A DNA stretch of 6,939 bases, from positions 1 through 6,939 of the forward strand of contig QMLW01000096.1 of NCBI GenBank assembly GCA_003646935.1, given 5' to 3'. The translations under genes and the position numbers were made by a program. Positions 1-5,424 of this stretch are shown piece by piece. The first letter of the stretch is position 1. Each line of letters opens with the position of its first letter. A model generated the notes under the pieces. The model searched no databases. It worked only from the letters and a program-made list of their open reading frames with translations, and had not been told where the DNA came from. This DNA comes from Deltaproteobacteria bacterium. Lineage in GTDB: Bacteria; Desulfobacterota; DSM-4660; Desulfatiglandales; B25-G16.

Positions 1-650
1 ACATCGTCTATAGCCTTTGCACTTCCCACCCCTTCGAAGAGCGTATAAACAGCCTCGTTTATCATGGGCATGAGTATCCTGTTGCTGATAAAGCCCGGAA
101 AATCATTCGCCTCAATTGGTGTTTTATCCAACTTTTTTGCGAGATCGTTGGTGACGGCTGCGGTCTCATCCGAGGTTCCCAAGCCCCGGATGACTTCCAC
201 CAATTTCATCATTGGCACGGGATTCATAAAATGCATGCCTATCACGCCCTGAGGTCTTTTCGTGGCCCCTGCGATCTTGGTGATGGAAATCGAGGAGGTA
301 TTGGAGGAGAGAATCACCTCAGAGGAGCAAATTCCATCGAGATCGGAGAATAGCTTGAGCTTGAGTTCTTCGTTCTCGGTTGCGGCCTCCACAACAAAAT
401 CCGCTTCACTCAAATCAGCGATCTCTGTTGAGCCCTTTATTCGGGATACGATGGCGCTCATCTCCTCGTCGGATATCTTCTCCTTCTTTACCAACCTGGA
501 AAGGCTGTTGTCGATCGCACGAAATCCCTTATCCACGAATTCCTGGCTTATATCATTCATGACCACCTCAAACCCATGGGCAGCGCCCACCTGGGCAATA
601 CCCGATCCCATTTGACCTGCGCCAACAACGCCTATTGTCTTAATCTCCAC
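1..650 (-). CDS. 3-hydroxybutyryl-CoA dehydrogenase, 5' part (runs off left edge)
   Basis: NAD(P)-dependent oxidation of (S)-3-hydroxyacyl-CoA to 3-oxoacyl-CoA, or the reverse in butyrate-type pathways; cytoplasmic. The first 216 codons are present; the single-domain family is about 280-290 residues, so roughly 65-70 C-terminal residues lie outside the window. The Rossmann dinucleotide motif GAGQMGSG lies at residues 10-17, with an acidic residue (D33) at the end of the second strand, which favours NAD. The family's catalytic residues are recognisable: the SSNTSS serine segment (115-120), His140 in GMHFMNP, Glu152 in MKLVEVI, and Asn190 in FPGFISNR. The start is GTG at 650-648, chosen because the Rossmann strand begins immediately after it and an AGGAGGG ribosome site sits about 7-8 bases upstream. 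It lies 111 bases downstream of the lipoprotein gene on the same strand, so co-transcription is possible but unproven. Family assignment is firm; the physiological direction (beta-oxidation or butyrate formation) is not visible here. Confidence 0.93.
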   Translation of the reverse strand, partial: MEIKTIGVVGAGQMGSGIAQVGAAHGFEVVMNDISQEFVDKGFRAIDNSLSRLVKKEKISDEEMSAIVSRIKGSTEIADLSEADFVVEAATENEELKLKLFSDLDGICSSEVILSSNTSSISITKIAGATKRPQGVIGMHFMNPVPMMKLVEVIRGLGTSDETAAVTNDLAKKLDKTPIEANDFPGFISNRILMPMINEAVYTLFEGVGSAKAIDD

Positions 651-659
651 AGCCGATCC

Positions 660-667
660 CTCCTCTG
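660..667 (-). promoter_or_regulatory. Strong ribosome binding site fixing the GTG start of the 3-hydroxybutyryl-CoA dehydrogenase
   Basis: On the minus strand the bases read GAGGAGGG followed by about nine bases and then GTG. There is no ATG at a useful place between this site and the Rossmann motif, so the GTG is the natural start. An AT run (TATATATA, about 672-680) lies just upstream and could serve as a -10 element, but I see no matching -35. Confidence 0.7.
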
Positions 668-761
668 AGTTTATATATATGGATTCCTGAAATTATTTCC
701 CTAACCTTTTACCTCAACAATGCCGATGAAATCAATCATTTATTACGAGGCTAAAGATCAC

Positions 762-1616
762 CTATCTTCCCAGATCCCACTTGACCTTGACTATCCCTCC
801 TGAATCCTGCGCGATGTAGAGGAATCCATCCTCATCCAGGGTGATACCTTCCTGATTGTCCCCTGGAAGGGTGTAGGTAGCGGAAATATCTCCATCCCTG
901 GTAAGCTCAAAGAGGGTATTCCCAACACCGCTTATCACATAAAGATAACCGCTCCCCTGGTCATGGTAAAGCCCGGAAAGGTCGATAGCATTCAGTGAAA
1001 TGCCCCTGATGATCCATGCCATCCCCCCTTGTGAAGGTCCGCTTTTGAGCGGCACATAAGCTTCAAAGATGGCGGATGGATCTCGCTTGTTTCCAAGATC
1101 GAATCCCTGATTGGCGATGTAGAAGGTTCCGCCTTCAGGGTGAGTTGAGTCGGGCACAAAGGCGAGTGCCTCAATGCCATTGCCCCCTGCCTTAAGCACC
1201 GTAGAGCCCCTGAACGTCCTGTCGATCTCAAATTCCCTGAGCACCCTGAAATCAGCAGGGTCGACCTCTATGATCTTCTCCTCGCCCTCAATAGCGATAT
1301 AGAGGAGCCCGGATGAGGGATCCAATGTGATACCCTCAAAATCGGCATGGCGGATCTTTTTCCTCTTCACTAAGGCCCCATCCCTCTGAATCTCGCAGAT
1401 ATCGCCCTTATCGCCCACCACAAAGAGCGTCTGGCGCTCGGAGTGATATACGATCCCAGATGGCCCCTCGAGATTCACCCTATCAATATTTCCAATCCAC
1501 TGAAAAGCAGTGTGCGCTTTTATCGTAGGCTTACCTTTTCCAACCAAACTACAGCCCACCGTGATGCCAAGAAGGAAAAGAATCAAGATCCAGAATTGTA
1601 ATGAGCTTTTTGGCAT
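762..1616 (-). CDS. Predicted SdiA-regulated/YjiK-like beta-propeller lipoprotein
   Basis: A 284-residue protein of unknown biochemical role. The N-terminus is a lipoprotein-like signal: a charged start, a hydrophobic core at residues 8-20, and the sequence ITVGC with the candidate lipidated cysteine at 22. Thr rather than Leu at -3 makes the lipobox imperfect. The rest is rich in short beta-strand repeats of the type EGITLD..G.LYIA, seen clearly at about 93-105 and again at 256-268, with related units between. This is the pattern of six-bladed propellers in the SdiA-regulated (YjiK) and phytase-like esterase group, for which no firm general activity is known. The start is well bounded: an in-frame TAA lies four codons upstream of the ATG and no alternative start comes between, although no clear Shine-Dalgarno is visible. 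It could equally be annotated as a generic NHL/SMP-30-like propeller. The predicted location is anchored in the cell envelope. Confidence 0.75.
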   Translation of the reverse strand: MPKSSLQFWILILFLLGITVGCSLVGKGKPTIKAHTAFQWIGNIDRVNLEGPSGIVYHSERQTLFVVGDKGDICEIQRDGALVKRKKIRHADFEGITLDPSSGLLYIAIEGEEKIIEVDPADFRVLREFEIDRTFRGSTVLKAGGNGIEALAFVPDSTHPEGGTFYIANQGFDLGNKRDPSAIFEAYVPLKSGPSQGGMAWIIRGISLNAIDLSGLYHDQGSGYLYVISGVGNTLFELTRDGDISATYTLPGDNQEGITLDEDGFLYIAQDSGGIVKVKWDLGR

Positions 1617-1758
1617 TTGGCGTAGTTATAACTCAATATCTTAGCATCTATGCTGCGATTTTATTGTTGATTTAGGATATATACGAATGGGCCAAAGGCA
1701 AAAGGCGCAGGGCACAGTGTAAACATTTTATGAATTAATCCGCTTCGGATCTACATTT

Positions 1759-1789
1759 GCCCTAAGCCCTTCGCCTAGTGCCCTAAGCC
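1759..1789. repeat. Short direct repeat GCCCTAAGCC, two copies 21 bases apart
   Basis: Both ten-base copies are exact (1759-1768 and 1780-1789). The second copy with its flanks (GTGCCCTAAGCC) is complementary at 10 of 12 positions to GGCGCAGGGCAC at 1704-1715, so the segment could fold into a long imperfect hairpin around the ATCCG stem at 1738-1750. Its function is unknown. Confidence 0.5.
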
Positions 1790-1807
1790 GCATAGCTAAA
1801 GCGACTT

Positions 1808-1821
1808 GAGTAATTTTACTC
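1808..1821. repeat. Perfect 6-base-arm palindrome GAGTAA-TT-TTACTC
   Basis: The two arms match exactly with a two-base centre. It lies between the methyltransferase stop and the lipoprotein start. It could be a regulator half-site pair or part of the surrounding repeat-rich segment. No T-run follows on either strand, so it is not a standard terminator. Confidence 0.4.
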
Positions 1822-1926
1822 CGCTCGTTACTGGTTGGGCTTAAGCGAAACTTCTGTAACTATTTATCCTCCTTTCGTGATTCACTCGCCTTTGCCGGGA
1901 TGCCCCGCGCGGTAGCTCGGGTAGCT

Positions 1927-2556
1927 TCACTTTCTTGCCCTTATCACCACAAAGGAGCCCTCGCCATATCCTTCCACTACTGGCTCAATCGCGGTTATTT
2001 CTTGTAAAGGCCTAAAGATTGTCTGGGAAAATCCGAAATCCCGAAAGCCAGTTTTCCTCAGGTAATCCACAACCTCATCAACAGAATAAAAGGTAGCCAC
2101 CTGGTAAAAGGCGCTTTCATTTCTGTGTTTCAGGTATATTTTTCCTAGAGTGCTGTTTTTATCGATTAATCCTATGATGAGTGAGCCATTCGGCCTCAGA
2201 ACCCGATATGCCTCCTTTAACGCGGCCTCCGTGTTATCCAAAAAACATATGGTCGTCACCATCAGGGCCAATTCAAAGGCGCATTCCTTAAAGGGAAGGG
2301 CCTCTGCTACCCCGGCGATAACCTCGATTCCCCTATCTCTGGCTATTGCCCTCATGGCAACTGCCGGCTCAAGTCCCATATGGATTGCAAGCGGAGCCGC
2401 AAACCTACCGCTCCCCACGCCGATCTCCACGCCCCTCCCGCTTTCGGGCAACTGAGCCCTTACCGCGAGCAACTCCGACTCATACACGAACCTATTTCTC
2501 TCAAACCAATCTTCGTAGACAAGCGGGTGGTCTTCAAAGGGCCTCGTCCTCACCAT
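1927..2556 (-). CDS. Class I SAM-dependent methyltransferase (Methyltransf_11-like)
   Basis: A 209-residue soluble enzyme that should transfer a methyl group from S-adenosylmethionine to an unidentified substrate. The SAM-binding motif I is clear, with VEIGVGSGRF at residues 43-52 after a short helical N-terminus. The acidic residue expected at the end of strand 2 is E63 (in GLEP), followed by an MRAIARDRG helix. A GVAEALPF segment (motif II region) and a strand-4 segment ALMVTTICFLDN come next, then the typical LKEAYRVLRPNGSLIIGLID of this family. The C-terminal part (YSVDEVVDYLRKTGF) matches the common cap of Methyltransf_11/25 proteins. The length is normal. The ATG at 2556 is preceded by only a weak purine stretch (AGGAAA). 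No neighbour shows its substrate, so it could act on a small molecule, a lipid or a quinone-like compound. It is divergent from the dehydrogenase at 2997. Confidence 0.86.
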   Translation of the reverse strand: MVRTRPFEDHPLVYEDWFERNRFVYESELLAVRAQLPESGRGVEIGVGSGRFAAPLAIHMGLEPAVAMRAIARDRGIEVIAGVAEALPFKECAFELALMVTTICFLDNTEAALKEAYRVLRPNGSLIIGLIDKNSTLGKIYLKHRNESAFYQVATFYSVDEVVDYLRKTGFRDFGFSQTIFRPLQEITAIEPVVEGYGEGSFVVIRARK

Positions 2557-2800
2557 ACCACGTTTCCTATCTTACTGTTGGCAACCATCACCAACTTCTC
2601 CCTGGGTTGATAGGCTCACAGTTCACCGTTAAAATGCCCTAACCGGAACCGCTTTTTCTATTTCTACTATATTCCGCTTCTTTCTTGAAGTGGAATCATT
2701 ACCTTGCATATGTTTATTACAGGATAGCGATAGGAACTCGCATGACAAAACAGGCATGATTTTTATGTCCTTGGGTGAACTCCTTGATTGAATTTTTTCA

Positions 2801-2806
2801 TATAAT
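2801..2806 (+). promoter_or_regulatory. Candidate -10 element for the leucine dehydrogenase-like gene
   Basis: A perfect TATAAT in an AT-rich stretch, about 190 bases before the gene. No good -35 sits 16-18 bases upstream (2778-2783 reads AACTCC), and the nearest TTGATT (2784-2789) is only 11 bases away. The call is therefore weak, and the leader would be long. Confidence 0.25.
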
Positions 2807-2983
2807 TAACTAAAATGATACATAATGAGAGATACAATACCTTTCTGTGCGTTACCGTCTATTCCTCTTGTACGTCTCCATGTATACATTCTGGTCAATT
2901 CCTTTTGTAGTCAAGACAAGTCATATGTTGATAATCCTAAAAAACACGTGAATAGAGCCACATTTCTCTTTTTAAAATCATAC

Positions 2984-2989
2984 AGGAGG
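2984..2989 (+). promoter_or_regulatory. AGGAGG ribosome binding site of the leucine dehydrogenase-like gene
   Basis: A full-consensus Shine-Dalgarno seven bases before the ATG at 2997. It fixes that start and argues for efficient translation. Confidence 0.8.
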
Positions 2990-2996
2990 CAGGACA

Positions 2997-4040
2997 ATGG
3001 TATTTAACAAAATACAAGAATATGGCTGTGAGGAGATCGCGTTTTGCTACGATGAAAAAACAGGACTTAAGGCAATAATCGTGATCCATGACACAACCTT
3101 GGGTCCGGCACTGGGAGGTACCAGGCTATGGGACTACCAGACAGAAGAAGAGGCGCTGATCGATGCGCTGAGGCTTGCAAGAGGCATGACACGCAAGGCT
3201 TCTATATCAGGGGTGGACGCGGGAGGTGCAAAGGCGGTCATCATCGCAAAACCCGAGCAGAAAACAGAGGCTTTGTTACGGGCATACGGGAGGTTCGTGG
3301 ACACATTCAATGGGCGTTTTATTACGGGCGAGGATGTAGGGATCAGCATGGAAGATGCAAGGATCATCGCGAAGGAAACCGAGTACGTACTCGGAATATC
3401 CGAAGAGGTGGGGGATCCATCGCCGTTCACCGCTCATGGGGTGGCGAGCGGGATGCGTGCCTGCACCAGCGAGGTATTCGGCACTCCCAGTCTTTCCGGG
3501 TTGAAGGTCGCCATTCAGGGAGTAGGTGCTGTTGGATATAATCTTGCTCGAATTCTTAACCAAGAAGGCGCTGAACTTATCGTTGCGGACATCAGGGAAG
3601 AACTCACAAACAAGACCGCCAGTGAATTAGGCGCAAAGGTAGTCTCCCCTGAGGATATCTATTCGGTGGAGTGCGATGTCTTTGCCCCCTGTGCCCTCGG
3701 CGCAAGCATAAGCGATGAGACTATACCGCAGCTGAGATGCAAGGTGGTTGCCGGCTCGGCTAACAATCAGTTAAAGGAAAACGCCCATGGAGATGAACTC
3801 CACAGGAGGGGAATCCTCTATGCACCTGATTATGCGATAAATGCAGGGGGCCTGATTTCAGCCTACATCGACTGGAAGGAGCCCACCACCGAGGGAATCA
3901 TGAAAAAGGTCGGGGAGATCGAACATAGAATAGGGGAGATCATCTCCGAGTCCAAGAAAACGGGAGAGCCAACCCACACCATTGCCGATAAGGTTGCCGA
4001 CGAGAGAATCCAGAAGAAGAAAAAGGAGAAAGCTATATGA
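2997..4040 (+). CDS. Leucine dehydrogenase family enzyme (Glu/Leu/Phe/Val dehydrogenase)
   Basis: NAD-dependent oxidative deamination of a branched-chain L-amino acid to its 2-oxo acid with release of ammonia, or the reductive reverse; cytoplasmic. The 347 residues align by eye along their whole length with Bacillus-type leucine dehydrogenases. HDTTLGPALGGTR lies at 31-43. The substrate and catalytic lysines are K67 (in GMTRK) and K79 (in DAGGAK), and the catalytic aspartate is D113 in TGEDVG. The Rossmann loop GVGAVG is at 175-180, with D198 ending the second strand, which fits NAD. APCALGA, AGSANNQLKE and APDYAINAGG follow in family order. The C-terminus ends in a lysine-rich tail (QKKKKEKAI) and is somewhat shorter than the roughly 365 residues of the Bacillus enzymes. 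The start is fixed by AGGAGG. Leucine or valine is the likely substrate; phenylalanine is less likely but cannot be excluded by eye. The gene stands alone and reads towards the toxin-antitoxin pair. Confidence 0.92.
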   Translation: MVFNKIQEYGCEEIAFCYDEKTGLKAIIVIHDTTLGPALGGTRLWDYQTEEEALIDALRLARGMTRKASISGVDAGGAKAVIIAKPEQKTEALLRAYGRFVDTFNGRFITGEDVGISMEDARIIAKETEYVLGISEEVGDPSPFTAHGVASGMRACTSEVFGTPSLSGLKVAIQGVGAVGYNLARILNQEGAELIVADIREELTNKTASELGAKVVSPEDIYSVECDVFAPCALGASISDETIPQLRCKVVAGSANNQLKENAHGDELHRRGILYAPDYAINAGGLISAYIDWKEPTTEGIMKKVGEIEHRIGEIISESKKTGEPTHTIADKVADERIQKKKKEKAI

Positions 4041-4046
4041 ACGATA

Positions 4047-4067
4047 ATTATTCATGTCTAGAATAAT
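4047..4067 (+). repeat. AT-rich inverted repeat after the dehydrogenase stop
   Basis: ATTATTC and GAATAAT form perfect seven-base arms around a seven-base loop, starting seven bases after the dehydrogenase stop codon. The stem is AT-rich and has no following T-run, so it would be a poor intrinsic terminator. It could help protect the mRNA end or form part of the toxin-antitoxin control region just downstream. Confidence 0.35.
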
Positions 4068-4068
4068 A

Positions 4069-4120
4069 GGCTATTGACAGGTTATAATTATAAGGCTATT
4101 ATAGCTATCATTAAATAGCC
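4069..4120 (+). promoter_or_regulatory. Probable operator of the toxin-antitoxin operon (GGCTATT repeats)
   Basis: GGCTATT occurs at 4069-4075 and 4094-4100, and its reverse complement AATAGCC at 4114-4120. The last two make a perfect seven-base-arm inverted repeat around the start point, with the eight-base palindrome ATAGCTAT (4101-4108) near its centre. The first copy overlaps the -35 and the second overlaps the -10. Phd/VapB-type antitoxins bind palindromes in their own promoters, so autorepression by the antitoxin or the toxin-antitoxin complex is the natural inference. Confidence 0.55.
4074..4102 (+). promoter_or_regulatory. Sigma-70-type promoter of the toxin-antitoxin operon
   Basis: A perfect -35 TTGACA (4074-4079) is followed by a 17-base spacer and TATTAT (4097-4102), one base from the -10 consensus. 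It lies about 50 bases before the antitoxin ATG, and transcription would begin near 4109. This is the best promoter in the window. The -10 lies within a GGCTATT operator repeat, which is how antitoxin-mediated autorepression usually works. Confidence 0.72.
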
Positions 4121-4152
4121 ATTAAAGATATAAAAGAACAAGGAAGCTACAA

Positions 4153-4467
4153 ATGATTCAAGTCACTATATCCGAAATCAAGAACAGGCTTAGCTATTAT
4201 CTGAGGATGGTACGCGGTGGAGAACAGATTGAAATCCTTGACAGAAAAACTCCCCTGGCTCGAATAATCCATGTATCTCAATCAGAATCTAGGGCTAATG
4301 AAACGCCCTGGATCAATGAGGTGGAGCGGCTTGGGATCGTGAAGACACCCCAGAAAAAAGGATTTCCAGCGGAGCTCATTGCCGAGGAAAACGTGGTTTT
4401 GACTCGTAGAACAGCCAAGGCCTCGGTCCTTGGAGCCATGCTTGAAGAAAGGAATACCGGGAGATGA
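4153..4467 (+). CDS. Type II antitoxin, Phd/YefM (VapB-like) family
   Basis: A 104-residue antitoxin that should neutralise the PIN toxin encoded directly after it and repress its own operon. The N-terminal 41 residues are the typical Phd/YefM DNA-binding and dimerisation fold: VTISEIKNRLSYYL, then GGEQIEILDRKTPLARII. The remainder is polar and probably extended in the free protein, as expected for the segment that wraps the toxin and blocks its active site. The start at 4153 has AGGAAG six bases upstream. The stop overlaps the toxin start (ATGA at 4464-4467), which couples translation and keeps antitoxin synthesis ahead of toxin. A near-consensus promoter and palindromic operator lie upstream. 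Family and partner are clear; the exact subfamily is not. Confidence 0.92.
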   Translation: MIQVTISEIKNRLSYYLRMVRGGEQIEILDRKTPLARIIHVSQSESRANETPWINEVERLGIVKTPQKKGFPAELIAEENVVLTRRTAKASVLGAMLEERNTGR

Positions 4468-4886
4468 AGTTCTGGGATTCATCGGCTCTCGTTCCCTTGC
4501 TAGTGAAAGAAAAAGAGACAAGGTATTGCCTGAAGACCCTGTCTGACGATCAAGAGATGCTGGTTTGGTGTTTAAGCAAGGTTGAGGTTATCAGTGCGCT
4601 ATGCAGGCGCCTTAGAGATAAGGCATTCGGCGAGGAAGAATTTCAGAAGGCGAAAGGGCATTTGAATGACCTCATTGAACGAGCCTATGAGGTTCAGGCT
4701 ATTGAAAAGGTGAGGGCCAGGGCATTGAGGTTGCTGGAGGTTCACCCTATTCGTGCACCTGATGCCTGCCAGCTTGCAGCCGTTTTGGTTGCCACACAAG
4801 AAGAACCTCACCGACTTGCCATGGTCTGCTTCGATCAAAACCTCAAAAACGCCGCGCTCAAAGAGGGATTCATCGTGAATCCATAG
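4464..4886 (+). CDS. vapC: VapC-type PIN-domain toxin (predicted ribonuclease)
   Basis: A 140-residue PIN-domain protein, the usual toxin length, predicted to be a metal-dependent RNase that blocks translation when its antitoxin is lost. The four acidic residues that hold Mg/Mn in the family are all visible: D5 in FWDSSALV, E41 in LSKVEVISAL, D100 in IRAPDACQLAA, and D124 in VCFDQNL. The active site therefore looks intact. The helical middle (about 52-92) corresponds to the clip that contacts the antitoxin. Translation is coupled to the antitoxin by the ATGA overlap, and no separate promoter is seen. RNA targets of VapC proteins are typically tRNA or rRNA loops, but the target of this one cannot be read from the sequence. 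Confidence 0.93.
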   Translation: MKFWDSSALVPLLVKEKETRYCLKTLSDDQEMLVWCLSKVEVISALCRRLRDKAFGEEEFQKAKGHLNDLIERAYEVQAIEKVRARALRLLEVHPIRAPDACQLAAVLVATQEEPHRLAMVCFDQNLKNAALKEGFIVNP

Positions 4887-5038
4887 TAGTAAGGCCAGAT
4901 CTCCATCTGCTAAATGCTTACTCCTTCATAAAAGTTCATCAAGGCAAATTTCCTTCCCCTTCAATCCACTACTCTATGTCGCAAGATTGTCGTAAGTTAA
5001 GCCATTCGGCGATGATGGCGATCAACACTTCTCCTTTA

Positions 5039-5064
5039 ATTCTGTTTACCATAGTAAACAAAAT
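5039..5064. promoter_or_regulatory. Operator-like palindrome TGTTTAC-CATA-GTAAACA
   Basis: The core arms of seven bases (5043-5049 and 5054-5060) are perfect around a four-base centre. Extending outward gives 10 of 11 paired positions (5039-5049 with 5054-5064). A second, imperfect copy (TGTTTAC-TT-GTGAAC) begins at 5075. The size and symmetry are those of a dimeric regulator site. No regulator gene is present in the window to assign to it. Confidence 0.4.
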
Positions 5065-5073
5065 AAGCCCAAA

Positions 5074-5090
5074 TTGTTTACTTGTGAACC
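5074..5090. promoter_or_regulatory. Second, imperfect GTTTAC palindrome
   Basis: TTGTTTAC-TT-GTGAACC repeats the half-site of the palindrome at 5039-5064, about 32 bases (three helical turns) away start to start. One arm has a mismatch. Two phased copies support a regulator site over a random palindrome, but no assigned promoter sits right beside it. Confidence 0.3.
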
Positions 5091-5233
5091 CTTTTTTCCA
5101 TATGGGCTGCCACCGGATGGGAATGAGAAGCAAGACCTCTAGCGATCCCTCATCAGACAATACCCCCAGGCCTGAATGAAGCAGTCTTTTTCCTTGTATC
5201 ACAATTCATTTTATGGATATAAGACCCCTTTAC

Positions 5234-5263
5234 TTGGATAGATCTATTTCTCCGACATATAAT
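5234..5263 (+). promoter_or_regulatory. Candidate sigma-70 promoter upstream of the sigma-factor operon
   Basis: TTGGAT (5234-5239, four of six matches) is followed by an 18-base spacer and a perfect TATAAT (5258-5263). A transcript would start near 5270, just before the small ORF at 5277, and would give the sigma gene a leader of about 190 bases. It could supply a basal housekeeping-type transcript of the whole cassette. Confidence 0.45.
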
Positions 5264-5276
5264 AAATATGACGCTA

Positions 5277-5407
5277 TGTTTCGAGTAAATGACCTCATCC
5301 TACCTCTCGTTATCTTTTTCTTAGTGCTGGCTGCTATCCTGGTGCCGCGCTTTGGCCTGATCCTTCCCTTGAGGATCTATAGCCACCGGCGTCAAGGGGA
5401 AATGTAG
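5277..5407 (+). CDS. Doubtful small membrane protein (43 residues) ahead of the sigma factor
   Basis: From the ATG at 5277 the frame encodes 43 residues with one strongly hydrophobic span (LILPLVIFFLVLAAILV, residues 7-23), then a basic, polar tail (RIYSHRRQGEM). The codons look coding-like, and a promoter-like element lies immediately upstream. Against it, there is no Shine-Dalgarno and the transcript would begin only a few bases before the ATG. An in-frame ATG at 5213 would give 64 residues but lies upstream of that promoter and also lacks a ribosome site. The hydrophobic segment recalls the first membrane helix of larger transporters, so a 5' gene remnant is an alternative to a functional small protein or leader peptide. 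I do not recognise a family. Confidence 0.27.
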
Positions 5408-5424
5408 ACTTTTTCTCCCCTCAA
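5359..5424 (+). repeat. Competing hairpins in the leader of the sigma-factor operon
   Basis: Several pairings exclude one another. GATCCT/AGGATC pair at 5359-5364 and 5372-5377. TTCCCTTGA/TCAAGGGGA (one G-U) pair at 5364-5372 and 5392-5400. AGGGGA/TCCCCT pair at 5395-5400 and 5416-5421. TTGAGG/CCTCAA pair at 5369-5374 and 5419-5424. A TTTTT run (5410-5414) lies within. The stems are short, so an attenuator or translation-controlling leader is only a possibility. The arms also overlap the end of the small ORF. Confidence 0.3.

Larger units (their letters stand above)
1617..1926. other. 310-base intergenic region rich in short palindromes and repeats
   Basis: No gene is supported here. It separates the methyltransferase stop from the lipoprotein start, both on the minus strand, so it must hold the 3' end of one transcript and probably the promoter of the other. 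Visible elements are a palindrome AGCAT-CT-ATGCT at 1643-1654; a perfect hairpin ATCCG-CTT-CGGAT at 1738-1750; two copies of GCCCTAAGCC at 1759-1768 and 1780-1789, partly inverted against GGCGCAGGGCAC at 1704-1715; a palindrome GAGTAA-TT-TTACTC at 1808-1821; CGGG-ATGC-CCCG at 1896-1907; and GGTAGCT twice at 1911 and 1920. The density of such elements is unlike the other gaps. It may be a degenerate repeat element. I found no hairpin followed by a T-run that would be a clear terminator. Confidence 0.5.
2557..2996. other. 440-base divergent intergenic region
   Basis: This gap separates the start of the minus-strand methyltransferase from the start of the plus-strand dehydrogenase, so promoters for both are expected here. 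The right half is AT-rich and holds a perfect TATAAT (2801-2806). A pair of GCATGA direct repeats occurs at 2740-2745 and 2754-2759. A reading frame spanning 2825-3007 has no ribosome site and an unconvincing composition, so I do not count it as a gene. No RNA gene or riboswitch fold is recognisable. Confidence 0.5.

Noticed and set aside
754..768. Stem AAGAT-CACCT-ATCTT over the lipoprotein stop codon, as a terminator
   Set aside because: It has only five AT-rich pairs, overlaps the coding end, and no T-run follows on the minus strand.
2825..3007. A 60-codon plus-strand frame overlapping the dehydrogenase start
   Set aside because: It has no ribosome site, an irregular composition with no recognisable domain, and runs 11 bases into a gene whose own start has a perfect AGGAGG.
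3128..3563. Long frames on both strands inside the leucine dehydrogenase-like gene
   Set aside because: They are out-of-frame shadows of a gene whose conserved motifs run unbroken through the same bases.
4896..4909. Stem CAGAT-CTCC-ATCTG after vapC, as an intrinsic terminator
   Set aside because: It has five pairs and no downstream T-run.
4969..5202. Overlapping frames on both strands (minus 4969-5202, plus 4976-5179) in the gap after vapC
   Set aside because: Neither resembles a family I know. Both cross the GTTTAC palindromes and lack a convincing start signal.
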